From: Eleginops maclovinus | Taxonomy: Eukaryota; Chordata; Actinopteri; Perciformes; Eleginopidae | Length of the DNA: 64,000 nt | Direction of reading: 5' to 3' | Assembly (NCBI RefSeq): GCF_036324505.1 | Contig: NC_086352.1 | Span: 20,367,637-20,431,636, forward strand | Part shown: positions 41,230 to 54,573 of the stretch, piece by piece | How positions within the stretch are numbered: the stretch's first letter is position 1 | Layout: every line of letters starts with the position of its first letter | The notes under the pieces: generated by a model | Database searches by the model: none | Told to the model about the DNA's origin: nothing | Seen by the model: the letters and a program-made list of their open reading frames with translations, nothing else | Program-made: the position numbers and the translations under genes

Positions 41230-43320
41230 GCTTTCTGTGCACAATCTGCATTCTCGATTAAAGGCCAAAACCTCTGAAATGCCCTGCAAGCTCTCAGATG
41301 ATTCAGGATTTTAAATATCTTTTTGATATTACACTCAAGTCCCAGTTAAACCTTGGCCCGCACAGTGATCAAGGGACCAACCATTCTTTTGGTAGTTGGG
41401 TAAATGCTATAACTATTTTCTGATTTCAAACCATAGCATGTATGATGTTCAAGGGACTGATACACATATAGGATATAAATAATGCTTGTGAAACTGTTGT
41501 GTTTTTCTGCACTTGTCCCTTACATATAAGCGAATAATTCAAACCATAAAATACATTCTTTTAAAGACACAGTGTATAAAAAAGATCTAATCAGAAAACA
41601 AATTATTAAAGAAAAATCTTCATCTCGACAGCTGGAATCTTTAATTTATTGCATTTCTTGTACACTTGAAAGCAATCATAGGCCAGGTTGGTAAACACAA
41701 ACAGGCTGTGTTTACTGACAACACGTCACATCACTATTTGTATAGCAAAGACAAAACAAATAGATGCCTTTTGTGGTTGCCATCATGTGAAGCCTCATAA
41801 CACAGTGTTTTAAACAGATACAACATTGAAGTAATCGCATTAAGAATAAATCAGAACAATTGATAGTAAAGGTTTATACACACATGTGCTCTCCTTAGAA
41901 AAACATCATCTGACAACACTTTAATCGTCCAATCACCTTTAATCAGGTCAACCTGACTTTTGTCTGATTTAATTTACCCCCTGTACTTAAAGCTAAAGTT
42001 TTTCCAAATGTCTGGTCAGACCCCCAATAAAACCAGCATTCATCCAGTTTGCGCAATTATAGAGAAAAGCAGGATCAATGGAATCTAATTTAAGGCAGAG
42101 GCATTATTCTAAAACACAGAGCCAGTGCATCTCTGCATGGAGCCAGCAGAATGATTAAGTGCCTTGCTTATATCCTGTATAGCTTTGCAATACATGCCAC
42201 AGTGAGAGTGTTCGTGTCCTGGATCCCATCACCCCAGCCTCTATTACATCCTCAGAGCAGTCAATACTGGGCTCTGACTGCCAGTCAGTCACTCTCAGGT
42301 TGCACACACAGGAAGAATACAAATCAGCCTGAAAAACTCCAAGCTCTGCAGCTGCTCGGTGTCCATACCGTTTCATAGCAGGCTATTGTTTGAACAGACT
42401 GGTTCCAAGAAAATTGCTTCGCCACAAAGAAAACGATCTCTACAAGGCACAACATCTGTGAACACACAAGCTACAAATATTGCAAATGTTCTAAGTAATA
42501 TGCAAAGCTTGCAAATAAATACCCGTAAGCTTATGATGTGTTTACTGTAGGCATAGTGAACAAAACAATTTTCAGCTAAATAAAAAGTTATGAAGTCTAT
42601 GAAAATTGTGGAGCACCAAAATCATTTGTCGATGAGTTGATTTTCAGAATATGAATGGCAACTATTGATGACGGTTTAACCATTCAACCATTCAAGTTTT
42701 CTGTAAATGCCAAGCATTCAGGGTTTTTCAAACATGATTATTTGCTGTTTTTCTGAATGTTTACAGGCAATTTGTATTTCCTGTGATTTTGTAAATAAAA
42801 GATGATCGATTAATCATTAATGAAAAGAGTCGCCACATAGAAGTTTGTGATACATCGCCAACACAAAAGCAAGCAAGAATAAAGTCATTCCTGGCAAGTG
42901 ATGAAAAAACAAGCTCAAAACAACCCTGTCAATATTGTATTAATTGGAGTCACAGATTGTTAACAAAAGGAAGAAGTATATTACATTTTTCATGCACAGT
43001 TCTTTTTCAACCGAGGAAAACAAAAGATATGGGCCTGATGAAATTTAAATGTGCTGGTAAAGGTCTGTGCTAACCTGCCCTTCTCCATCTTCTTCCTTTT
43101 CCTCTCGAGCAGCATGTTGTGTTCTTAGAGTTAACCCTCACTGAAGTCAACTTCATGCACTAAAAACCTCCTTCGCCGCACAGTACAAGGTTATTCAGCT
43201 ACTTTATCTCACCATTTTGAGTTAAAAAAAACATAAAATGAATGCAGCATTAAAGGCACTGAGAACCTATTTCACTCAGAAACTACATTCTCTGTTAAAG
43301 TAAGACAGCTTAAACAAAAC
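41230..43320. other. Intergenic; no gene recognised
   Basis: AT-rich. Frames at 42151-42378 on both strands overlap one somewhat GC-richer block (42110-42380), possibly a conserved or repeat-derived segment; no family is recognised. Confidence 0.5.
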
Positions 43321-43321
43321 A

Positions 43322-43432
43322 GACAAGCATAGGCCTGCTGGCACTTAATCACTCATTAAGTGCCAGCTCAAGTTCAAGTTCAAGTACGACTGAGGTGGGG
43401 CATGTCTGTCATTAGGAGACCCTATATATATT
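43322..43432 (+). repeat. Dispersed repeat, copy 1, with perfect hairpin
   Basis: Shares CTGGCACTTAAT and GCATGTCTGTCATTAGGAGA with a second copy at 45309-45393. This copy holds a perfect hairpin at 43338-43366: CTGGCACTTAAT and ATTAAGTGCCAG with a 5-nt loop. Three AGTTCA units follow (43371-43385). The hairpin half is lost in copy 2. Confidence 0.65.
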
Positions 43433-43760
43433 TCTTTATTTTTTAAGATTTAATGGGATGGCATTTGAACAAAAACAGAAGTCCAGCTAAAAAAGTATTT
43501 CCTGTTTGGCTTTCACAAGCATTAATCAAGATTCAAGATACAAAATAACTTAACTTCCCCACAGAGTACAATATCTGTCCTGGGCTTTTCGCTCTTACTG
43601 ATGCAATGAAAAGGCATCGAACCTCAACAGCAATAAAACACCCAGTATTTTTTCCCCCCTGAAACATCCTTAACTTAATACAAGGAAGATCCATACATTA
43701 TTCCTTATCCGCCAACATTTTACTTATTTATATCATTTTCTTGCAGCAACTCGGAACTTC

Positions 43761-43774
43761 CTACCAGAGGGCAC
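43761..43774 (+). promoter_or_regulatory. CTCF-like motif
   Basis: CTACCAGAGGGCAC matches the vertebrate CTCF core (CCASYAGRKGGCRS) at 13 of 14 positions. A single motif is weak evidence; occupancy depends on context. Confidence 0.3.
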
Positions 43775-44141
43775 TAGTTTGGGTAATGAGATGGATAATG
43801 AAATGTTATATAAAAGTCGGGGTGAGCAAGTGTGACATTTCACCTCTGGTTCTGTTGGTGGAATGAGAATCTGAGCGACGTTTAGCACACTGTTTCAGCA
43901 TCGCAGCATTTTGTACAGGTAGGCTGCTGAGCTCAGCATGACATTAACCGCATCAGCTACCAATTGGAAAGCACTGGATCCACTTAAGATTGTGTATACA
44001 ATAACACATGCACAGAGTCAGAAAAGAGTTGATTAAAAGAAGTCAGTTTCACAGGTTATAACACCCTGATCCAGAAAAGATCTCAGTTTGAGCTAATGTC
44101 AGATTCATAAACAGTCAAATATTTTCCTCCTACCACAAACG

Positions 44142-44172
44142 TTTTGTTGTGGTTTTAACCACCACAACAAAA
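44142..44172. repeat. Perfect inverted repeat, 12-bp arms
   Basis: TTTTGTTGTGGT (44142-44153) and ACCACAACAAAA (44161-44172), spacer 7 nt. No associated terminus or frame. Confidence 0.6.
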
Positions 44173-44974
44173 ACAATTAGCATAATAAGGTTTTAGAATT
44201 AGCGCCGTTCCTTCTCTTATTAACCTTCCATTAACCTTTACGTAAACAAAGGCAGTGTTGAGCATTATCCTGTGTGATCACACACCAAAAGGCCCGGCCT
44301 AAATTCATCGGTCCAGCTGTGGAATAGCTTCTGGGTGATTAGGCCACTGATAGCCGCCGCCTCACTGAAGATGAAGATCTCGTAAAAAGCTACTTGGGAG
44401 CGATGAGGTTACACAAATAGCTAGAGCTTCCTTTGAGTCTGCCTGTCCTTTCTAACATAGGTAATTTGAGGGATTCATTAGTGATTGGTAAATCAATACA
44501 AGAGGGAAACACTGATGGTGACAATTTTGAAAGCTGTTTTTGAAAACTGAGTCCAAGCGGTTTATTTTGACCAAAATGTATTCCGTGGAAGAAAATGTCC
44601 GCTTTAATAGAAAGCAATTCTACAATATATTGTACATTTCTCTAATGTTCAAAATAAAAAGAGGGAACATGTATTTGCTACTTTAGTGTTAAGGGCTATG
44701 AAGGACTGCAGAAACATTTGTAGCAAGAATTGTATACTTTTCTCTGCATGAGGATAAAAGCATAACAAAAATGTATCGACATTTTTGGCTTTGACCTTCC
44801 TCAACAAATCTTAATCCTAAACAAAGAGAGAGCTGTATAACCTCCAGGATGTATTCATACAATTTTGAGTTTTTAAAATAGGAATATGTGAATGCAAGTA
44901 TTGTAACCCAGACATCTGAGCATAACTAAACACAACACCAGTCCTGTATGTGTGCCGGGTATCAAATATTTCAC

Positions 44975-45089
44975 CTTTTTTGCAGCATTTTGATACCATC
45001 TTCCACGTGTACTCCAAACACATCACAGTCATACATGTAGGCTTTTGTGGGTTGTTTATCTGTACAAGCAACAAATGCCCTAATTTTTC
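44975..45089 (-). other. Possible internal exon, minus strand, unrecognised
   Basis: On the minus strand, acceptor ATTGAGACTGTTCACACAG and donor AAAAAAG|GTGAAA bound 115 nt. One phase (1 in, 2 out) is fully open and includes KIRAFVACTDKQPTKAYMYD and CDVFGVHVEDGIKMLQ, a balanced composition with Cys, Asp and charged residues unlike random AT-rich translation. I cannot name the family. The opposite strand also has open frames here (44950-45159), so chance is possible. It could belong to the same gene as the 35622-35782 exon, but its exit phase (2) does not join that exon's entry phase (1) directly. Confidence 0.2.
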
Positions 45090-45308
45090 CTGTGTGAACA
45101 GTCTCAATACGAGAGTAACATATATGGCACAACTGTTCATCAACAAAGAAAAAACATAGCCAAGCTGTTTCATGCTTGATTGGACAGATGTGCCGATTTT
45201 CTAAACGACTATTACGCCAATTATATTGAAATCCTACAGATTTCAATAGAAATAAGTATTAACTTGAATTGCTTTCTTGTCCTAGCTCATATGAATAACC
45301 CGTCTTGT

Positions 45309-45393
45309 AACAGCATAAGCATGCTGGCACTTAATTACTAATGTAAGTTGCATGTACTGAGTTGGGTCATGTCTGTCATTTGGAGACCCTGTG
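45309..45393 (+). repeat. Dispersed repeat, copy 2
   Basis: Reads AGCATAAGCATGCTGGCACT, TAATTACT and then GGGTCATGTCTGTCATTTGG AGACCCT, matching copy 1 at 43322-43432 in the same orientation, about 2 kb apart. The hairpin half of copy 1 is diverged here. Confidence 0.6.
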
Positions 45394-46057
45394 AAGCTGC
45401 AGTGAAAGAAATGGTAGGACTAAAGGTTTCTCTTTGTTTGTCAGGGTCTTTGATAGATCTGAAAATGTATCAAATAGATGTATGAACAGCTTCTACAATG
45501 GCACTTCATTTACATAAGAAAGTAGGACCTCTGGTTTGTATAAACTGTACTGATCTTCAGGGTTAATGTAAAATGAAAAAATATAATTGGTCCTTTAACA
45601 TGCTTCCTGAGGGTATTTTAATATCTACAATATTGCACACTATGAAGAAAGACCTTTCATTTCAGCAATCATTTTTAATAACTGTTTTTTACAGATCTAT
45701 ATGTGATTTGTTCTGCATTGCTCTGCTATTCAAACTGTTTTATCCCAATTTTGTTTCGTAACACTGGCTTTAATACACATGGCAACATGTATTTATTGTA
45801 AAGCTTCCATTTACATGTAGTGGCTTTTTATTGGGTAAGTCAAGATGACTTTACTGCATCTAGTAAGACGATAATGATCACAATTCACAACTTTATAAAA
45901 CGTATAATGATCAGTTTTTGTTGAAACTTTTTTCGAGAGGTGTTGACTTGACTGCTCGTTTGTAGGATGTCATATGTGGTGCTGCTGAATTTTAGTGTCT
46001 GCTCTGATTAACAGGTTGTAAAAACTATTTCAAACATAAGGTTTAAGGACAGTGAAG

Positions 46058-46132
46058 CGTGTGTGTGTGTGTGTGTGTGTCTATGTGTGTGTGTGTGTGT
46101 ACGTACGTGTGTGCGTGCGTGTGTATGTGTGT
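46058..46132. repeat. (GT)n microsatellite, compound
   Basis: GT repeats interrupted by CTAT, ACGTACGT and GCGTGCGT segments. Confidence 0.93.
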
Positions 46133-47439
46133 CCCAGAGGACTCCAGTCTAATGGTTGTGTCTATTCCAGTTCAGTCAGGCTCTCCCTGCGGTTGATTAA
46201 CTTTGTGATCCATTAAGCGACTTCATCCCTTCGGGGGAGAGAAAGTGCCCTCCACCCTACCCTCAGAGGATTAGGGGAATCCCTTAGACATCATCAAACG
46301 GACCCCAAGGTGAACAGTGCTGCTGACTTGCTATACAATGTCAGAGAAGAGAGCAGCAACTCTGCTGTCCCACTCAAAATCAAAGGCTGGTCAGATATGT
46401 ATGCATGTCTGAGCACTGAAGTAAATAGAACAGCAAAATGATATCACTAAAGCGAGTTTAAACAAAACATCAATTTACTGCCAGTTACCTGTACCAATAA
46501 CAGGATGAAGCCTCGGGAAATGAAGGCGACAGTGTTTCAGTCTGACAAAATGTCCCTTTTTTGGAGTCCACTTCCTACTGTACTGTACACAGCATCAATT
46601 CCAATGTAGCTTTCATCCATTAGCCTGTGAGCATTTAGTAAAGTGTCAATATAAATTAAGTTTTTTTTTCCTTATTGAGCCAGTATCAATGTTTTAATAT
46701 ATTGTTTTAAGGCTACAACATCTTAAAAACACTGATGTGATGATATTTGAAAAGTGAAAAAACAATTGAGGTTAGATTTTTAAATCATGAAAAGGTTAAT
46801 TGTTTGAACACATTAGTAGCACATTTCAGGAACTTAACATCGGTGTTTATGATAATTTCTTTCGAAGTTTAATATTGTGTGATTTGTAATTCATTTTAAT
46901 TATGTTGTTTAGATTTAGTTAATGATCCACATATTAATACACTTCTTTGAACGGAGTTGTGGAGTTTCTGCAGGTGATACTCTGTAACCCCTGCCTATAT
47001 TCAGCCATCATGTACAGCACCTTTCAGCATCGTTTAAACTATAGGAAACCTCAAGGGGGAAACAGAGCCGCAGTTTATTACAAGAAGGTAATATTTTGTC
47101 ACTAAGCATCTATGCAGAATTCCTTAAAATGTAAATTTTCAGCATTGCATATAAACTACATTTCAAAGTTTTCCCCTGAAACAATCACACACATTTTGCT
47201 TACCATCTCATTACATTTTTCATTTTAGCAACAGAATGATGCTTTAAACTTGCAATCAGCTGCAATCATTACAAACATGTTACTGAGGTTTCATTTAAAC
47301 TTTTTTCTTGTGAACTCCCTGTAGAAATCAAGTCAGAATTCATCGATTTAGCAACAATATGTCCAAGCAGAGCAGTGCTCCAAGCTAAAAAAGCTGTGAG
47401 GCCACAATTTCTATTTCAACTTTTCCTCAACAACCCCAG

Positions 47440-47590
47440 ACAAGGTGTGAATGTGGCATGAAATGAGGTAGGAAAGCAGGGCCAATAGATATTTAATTAG
47501 CGCTAGGCCTGACCGGAGAGCCTCATCTGCTGCATGTCTCATCCAATATGCATGATTTACAAGTGGGATTCTTGCCACAGCAAACTTTAC
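47440..47590. promoter_or_regulatory. Candidate conserved non-coding element
   Basis: A GC-richer block containing ATTTAATTAGCGC (homeodomain-type TAATTA) and ATATGCATGATTTAC (octamer-like). It was chosen by eye; no alignment was possible. Confidence 0.18.
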
Positions 47591-50439
47591 AAGCAATAAG
47601 GAGCATCAATGTGAAGTGGGGAAGAAAGTATTCGGCAGCAACACTGTGTACATCTACAGTATACCTACAGAACGTGAGAGCACTTAATGTAATACAATTT
47701 CACAATTTTAAAGGAACTCAGAGTAACTACACTTTGTATTTTAGAGTCAAGTTTATATTAAAAATGTATTTGTAATTTCACTTGAAATATCTTTGAGCAA
47801 CACAAAGTATTTAGACCTTTGCTGGTTTAAGGAGCTGTTATGGGGACAGTGTTTCTATATTAAACCCACCTGTTTCATTAATGAATACTTTCTACAAAGA
47901 CAATGATCTTGTTTGCAGTATGGCATGTTTCAATTGATTGACATGTATAGACACCTTACTATAATGTTATCAACTAATGGACTGACCTCACTTTACCAGG
48001 ACACTGAGCATCCTTTTTTCTGAATATTTGGAGAATGGTCCTGAGCTGTTGGTGTTCAACAAGTTGTGTTCTGAAAAAATCAACGCAAACCAATGGTAAC
48101 TAAAGGTCAGGTGTTTTATGATTGAGGAAAAGGATATGTAAAAAAATGTTGATATGTTGCCAAGTTAGGTGTTCTCGATGTTGTTTCATTTTCACTGTGT
48201 GAAGGATTAATATATTTGAGTATACAGTATTTGTTATGGGCTGCATTGGACTATTGATGGTTAAGATGGGACACAACAATGGGAAACTGAATCTCCTGGC
48301 AAAGGCTCCTGATGATGTTGAGTTTTATGTTCTCTCTCATCTCAGAAGGTTTTTTTATAAGCACCTGTGTATAGGCATATGTTTGACCTTTTCTTACATA
48401 TTTTGGTATATTTTATGTAGAACAGTTTTTCTGTGTTCCTGTGAATGTTAGCCATAGGTTAGCTTGAAAGAAGAGCACAGAAAAAACTAAAACCAAACAA
48501 TCAATTAAAAAGGATTGAAAACACTATTCGAGAGAAGACAGCATGTTAGGATCAAAAGATCAGCTAATGTTTAAATAATATAGAGCGACTGATATATACA
48601 GCATGAATTAATGAAGGCTCAAATAAATTGCAGAGAATATTAGACTTTTTAATACCATATTATTTATCATATTTCCCAAAATGTTACACAAAGGCAATCA
48701 TAGGTTTGAACATCTAGATTTCACACCTACAGAGAGCCAAACAAGGCACCTTCCCTCAATGCTGCTGTCCTGTAAGAATTCTGCAGGTAGAGGTAACAGG
48801 ACATCATTTGTCCTGCCTGGGCTATCTGTCAGCCCCCCAACATTGTCCATGTTACATTAAATAAATGCTTTTCTTTTCTCAGGAGTCCACAGCAGCGTTA
48901 TTAAACTGCCTACCTGTGTTACGATGATAGATCTCCTCCAAATTTCAGACCCCCAGCAAGCCCTGGTTACCCATAAATGCAGAACATAAAGAGATTGCTT
49001 GTGCGGACAACCGGTATAAGCAATAAAATCAGGCTGCACACGGCTGAATCGCTCTGTATTTGGACAAAAGGCGGAGGGGGTAAGAATGATTTATAAGCAG
49101 CAATGCAAGCTCTATTTGACTTTGACAATGACATGATAAAGACAAAAATAATAAAACAAAAATCCTAATGATGATGATAATACATCAATTATTGATGTTT
49201 AAATAGCTTACTGTCAAATTATTTTGTGTTTAAACTTGCATGACAAGATTCATATAAAGGAAAATCCCATTTTTACATAATTCATGGTTGGCATTCTTTC
49301 AGAAATAGCCATTCCATGAATTTACTAAATTAATATTTACCATAACGTTTTCATTGACAGTGGTGAAGTATTCCATTCCTATGTTGGGTTCAGCTCGCAT
49401 TTAGATGCATGAAATCCAAATCATTGTTTATGATTTTATCTCACAGATCAGTTTCACTGTTTACTCTTCTACAAAGACTGTAGAGCTGGATAACTGATAA
49501 TGAAAACCCATCCTACTGCAGCGTTTTTACAAAGCATCCTAATGATGAAGGACAGGGCTGCTTCTGTTTTGAATCATTCAAAGAAAATACAATGTATTTG
49601 TCACAGGGGATGGCAGTTACTTCTCTGTTTGCTGCCCCAGACCCTTGGTAACCACACTTGCTGTTACACACACTAACTACAGGTTTTGCTGCATTGCCCA
49701 GAACTGAAGTCTTAAGGATTATTATTTTAACCAGACTTCACTATAGTAAACCTGTGGTCAGGTAGTGTTATCCAGCACAGGCTCACTGTTCTCTAGGCGG
49801 ATAATGAAGCTGTCATGTAGACCCTGCTGTGTGTTTGGAGGGCAGATAGAGAGTGGGTTCAATAGGGGCCAACAACACAATTCTGCCCAAGGGCCCCTTG
49901 ATGGGTGTATCTGGCCATGACCACTGCAAATACACCACATCCTACCATGAGATGTATAAATATTGATAAATATTAAAGATCAATGTTACATTTCAAATAA
50001 TAAACCTAAGTAAAACGATGTGTACGTGTAAAAGTCTTAACACTTATGTCAAGGCTTTATCTACCAGCTCTGCTTTATGCATATTGTGGCTGACAAAAAA
50101 CAGGTTAACTTACACACATAAAACAACACTCATACATATTCTAAGCTGTAGCAAGCCCATAAAGCATATAGACTATATACTTTATTAATTATGCAATAGC
50201 TTGCTGACAGAAACTAGAGAACTTAAATCTGCTTCTGCCTCACAGTCACAATCATGTCTGCCTGCCAATTTCCCACAAGGCCCTGCTGACAAGCCTGTGG
50301 ATGGCAAGTGTGATAATAGATGGTTCTAATGGTCAAGCCTGGACCGCACATTAGGAATCAGGTCGATTCACAGTATTGCACACAGGAAGTGCTGCCAGTA
50401 ATCAATGGTAGGGTAATGTGCGAAAAGGAGTAAGTTGAA

Positions 50440-50800
50440 TGTCAGTGCCGCGGATCAATAACTATTCATTTTCAGCAACCGCATTTCCACAAATAGGACA
50501 CTTAATATTGTGCGATTGGATAATTACCATGCCCAATTAAGGATGTGTGACACTAAGCGATGGATGGTGGATGGAAAACATCTGCCACAAGGTGCTAATG
50601 GAGACACGCGCCAGACTCTGATCGACAGTTGGGAGATGGATCTTGATGTCTGCAAACGGCGGGACGCCAGCTAAACCTGCAGCAGTCAGATAATCCTCCA
50701 CTCTCTACCTCCACGGCCCCACAGATATTGGATGTCCGTCCTCTCAGATTCTGCTCTAACAGGAAAACACTTCTCCAAGGGACACAACAACTGTACAACC
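50440..50800. promoter_or_regulatory. Candidate conserved non-coding element
   Basis: Contrasts with its AT-rich flanks and carries GGATAATTACC, CCAATTAAGG and GGACACTTAAT, words typical of homeodomain and NKX-type sites. The minus frame here (50595-50798) is Cys/Arg-rich and unrecognised. Regulatory nature is inference from composition. Confidence 0.2.
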
Positions 50801-53800
50801 TTTACTTTTTCATTAACATTTTACAATGAAAAAAAAGAAAAAATCTCTACTTCCTTCCTTTTTTTTTTAGATAAATTAAATTTTTATTTCCAATGATATA
50901 TAAAACATTATATAACTACTCAAATTGTATCCATACTGCTGCCTCTTTTTGCTGCAGAGTCTGTGCTGACTCAAAGACCTTTCGGGACCAAAGCGACAGA
51001 AGGTCAGCACGGATTATCATGTAGTGGGATAGAGTGACATCTCAATCTCATTGCCTCCAATCCAACTGAATCCAGCCAAGTTCCTGCTGATAATGTCATG
51101 ACTAAAACATGCACACAAAGTCAGCGCTGTTGGCCTGTAAGACATTCAAACATTTGAAGCTATATGTAGCCTACTCTGGCCTCGAGGTAGACCTGACTTT
51201 CTTACACTACATGCAATGAATATCCTGCTTTTTCAAATAATCCTGAGGAAAATATATGTTTATCCGTAGTCATCTCCACATGCAATGTTGCAAAGCTGCA
51301 AATATAATGTGGGCTAATACTGTTATTAAACACTCAAAATGTACAATACAGTAGACTCACAATACATGCACAGGTTGAGCGGTTACCTTTGGCCCTACTT
51401 TGTCAACACATTTGACTTAAAAGTGAACAAAGAGAAGTCAAACAACAGGAAAGTAGGCACTCCCATTACAAACATGATAAAGGATAATCACCATTGTCAT
51501 TTTAGTGATTTTATCATGTTTGCAATCCAACTCCTGGTAAGTAAAGAAAAATGTTATAGTGTGATTAGATGCCCAATGTAATGAAGATGTATGTGGAAGC
51601 ACTTTGAAGCCCCATCACTGTCCTCATTTTCAAATGAAGGCTATTACCAAAAGTAGAAAACTTGTTTTACTTCTATATACAGCAATCTGTCGGTATCGGA
51701 GGCATAGGTGCAAAATTAAAATAATATATAAAGTAACCTAGAATATAAATACATTAGATGTATTCAAATGTTCTGTTCCATTCAAGGTTCCCAGTCGATG
51801 AGCCAAAAATAATTGCTATAAAGCCATCACTACTGTTTCTAGATACAATCGTGTTTTTCCTGCTATTGTGTGTCAGCTGTTTGCTGTAAAAATGTACATT
51901 TTATCTGCTCTCTGATTGTAGATAATTAGTATCATAAATAATCCACCAGGAATATCTTCTTGCTGCTAAATAAAGACATTTAAATAAAGGTGTAGGAGTA
52001 CTTTACTAGTACAGTTGCTTCTTCAAAACCAGTAAAGCCTGGTGAAGGTTTGCCTTGTTTATTCATCATTATTTATTTTAATTCAACTTGATGCAAAGAA
52101 AAATTGTAGCTTGTATTCACAATGGCTTATCCAACCCACTTGAGTAGTTCCCCAAAAGAACATTATTCATAGTAAAGTCTGTCTTTTGATTTATTGGGAC
52201 AGTGAGAAACTGATAAAACACAGTGCAGTATATCTTGGGAAAATAGCTGCTGTTGCTGTACAGAGGGCACTAAACCTTAATGGGGGGCCTAAACTATGAA
52301 TTGACTTTCAACTTCCTTTTATTTATGTAAAAAAAAACTTTCCCATTGAATAAAGATGTTTTTTTTATAAACTTTCTATAGCATTACTCACAAATTATCC
52401 ACAGAAATCCTTCAATTTTCCTGAAAGGAAATGAAAACCACTGCTGTAGTGTGCAGTGCTTTGAGAGGCTACATCCTGGATGTGTAATAAACCCAATCCC
52501 AAAGCTCTTTTCTACAATATAATTCAAAAAGCAATTGGACAGATAATAGACACTTTCGACATAGGTCTTAATGGAGAATTTAATAGCTCAAAACCCGCCC
52601 AAAACATTATCTATGACTGTATTTCACTCTCACTTTGGAAGAAAGTGTTTCTGAAAAGCAATGCAATCAATTTCAGACATAATGTTGGGGTCAGTGAGGC
52701 ATTACTTTGATTACTTCATAGGCATTTTGGGACTGATTGATGAAGAAACAATATTTATACTGTTCTGTTGCATTGTCTCTGCCAAGAAACCACGTTTAAA
52801 GAATAAACACACAGTTCCGACAGCCAAATATTTTAATGGTATATTTATTTTCTAACTCTACCTAAACAGTCAGAACATTAACCTCTCGTGTTTGATGGAA
52901 CAATTACTGGTGAGTAAATATTCATCATTCTTTGGCAGTCGTAAAAGCGAGACCATTAAACAGCTTGCAGAAGCTGACCCTACTAACAGGTTTTCACTGC
53001 ACATAAAAGCACCCAGAGCATTTGTTTTATTGCTATGCTTTCCCCTCGCACAGCTTTGGCAGAGGTGCACACATTTAGACTAATGCTGCAATCTGTAATT
53101 TAGCTTTTTAGGAAAATAAGGATATTCTATTCCCCAAATGTTTTATGAGTCTCTGATTGTTAGGCACCAACCCATCAAAATTAATTGAAAAGGAATAAAG
53201 GAACCTTTTTCCAAAAGACACAAAAAAGCCTTGTGTATGACAGCTCAAGTCCTGGCAGTTGTGCGTTTTACCACTTTATTCATTTATTGGAGTCATTTCA
53301 AGGAAATTATGTATTTTGGCCTGAGATGGAACCCATTTTCTTCTTCTTTCTTATTGTCTTTTGTACCCTCTGCTGTGTATTTTGGTTTGAGTTTTGCAAT
53401 GCTGTGGGAATTTATTTGTGCCAAATGGAATATCACCAAACACAGATACATTTATTTCTGTAGCTTTACTGAAATCTTTAATTGGTTGTGCGTGAACAAT
53501 TTTAAAAGAATCCTCCTACTGTGGAATGAACATATAAATGATTCTGTTGCAAAAGCAAACTGTTGTTTTAAATAGCTTCAATTGTACAAGGTGTTTTACT
53601 GGAGCATCTCTTCTGTGTTCACCAGTTTATTTTTAAATAATCCTGTTATCTGTAACAAAGTGCTTAACGGCTGAACAAAACTTTGAAATGCTAGTATATA
53701 TCTAATTGTGCAAAGCCAGATTGTTCATGTTTACTTTCAAACATCACTCAAGCTGAACATCAAATGACAACCATTGCTGCCGAAATCCAGCCCAAATTAA

Positions 53801-54540
53801 ATGTAGTCTGTTGGAAGTAATGAATTCAGCCGTCTGTACATAACAAATGAGGATATTTTACTGACTCTTGCTCCTATTGGGAAAGACATTTTGACACCTT
53901 CTCTGCAAATAGCATAGTGTTGGACTATTATTTTCTTACTCTTGCTTCAGGCTATGATTCTGTTTTGGGACTGGTTGAATTAGAAAGCGTCTCTAAATTA
54001 GATGTATTTATATTCAAGCTTAGCAAGACGTGAGAAGAGTGAGAGAGAGACACTTTAGATAAAATATACTTCAGTTATTGATCAACAGTAATTTGACAAT
54101 ATAAAAATATATTGATAAGATGTGTATTCTGCAATATCTAATGATTATTTACATGTATTGCTGTTCATCTTACTTGATGCGGAAGCAGGCACTATAGTAG
54201 TTTAGGATAATTTAGTCCATTTCAGAATAATCCAGTGAAGAATAATCGTTTTTTTATTTAGCAAATTTCAGTAAACACCGAATTTGATGATTGATCAGTT
54301 TGACATCATAAATGTAAAGGCATGATAACAAATATTAAATAAAGCCTGAATTAAATAAGGTCGAGTCACACTGAGTCTTGATGAATCGTAATGATTCAAA
54401 TCAGCATTGAATCTGAAGGTATTCAATTGTTACAGATCCACCTCTTTTACTTTTATCAATTAAATTGAACATCATAATCTAATACAATATTATTTTCGTT
54501 CTAGTAAAAAATAAACATTCTTCTTCCACGTTAAATTAAT

Positions 54541-54573
54541 ATAATTACAATATAATTACAATATAATTACAAT
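54541..54573 (+). repeat. 11-bp tandem repeat (ATAATTACAAT)3
   Basis: Three exact copies of ATAATTACAAT; each contains a homeodomain-type TAATTA-like core. Confidence 0.9.

Noticed and set aside
44817..45173. 118-codon minus frame overlapping the 44975-45089 candidate
   Set aside because: Different frame from the better-bounded candidate exon; composition less coding-like.
46494..46546. Minus stretch with TACAG|GTAACT donor
   Set aside because: Weak acceptor, only about 17 codons, two frames open; not distinguishable from chance.
52255..52275. Second CTCF-like word (ACAGAGGGCAC)
   Set aside because: Only the 3' half of the motif matches.
53231..53575. 114-codon plus frame rich in Phe and Trp, with hydrophobic segments
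   Set aside because: Overlaps another open frame and reflects T-rich sequence; apparent membrane segments are a composition effect.
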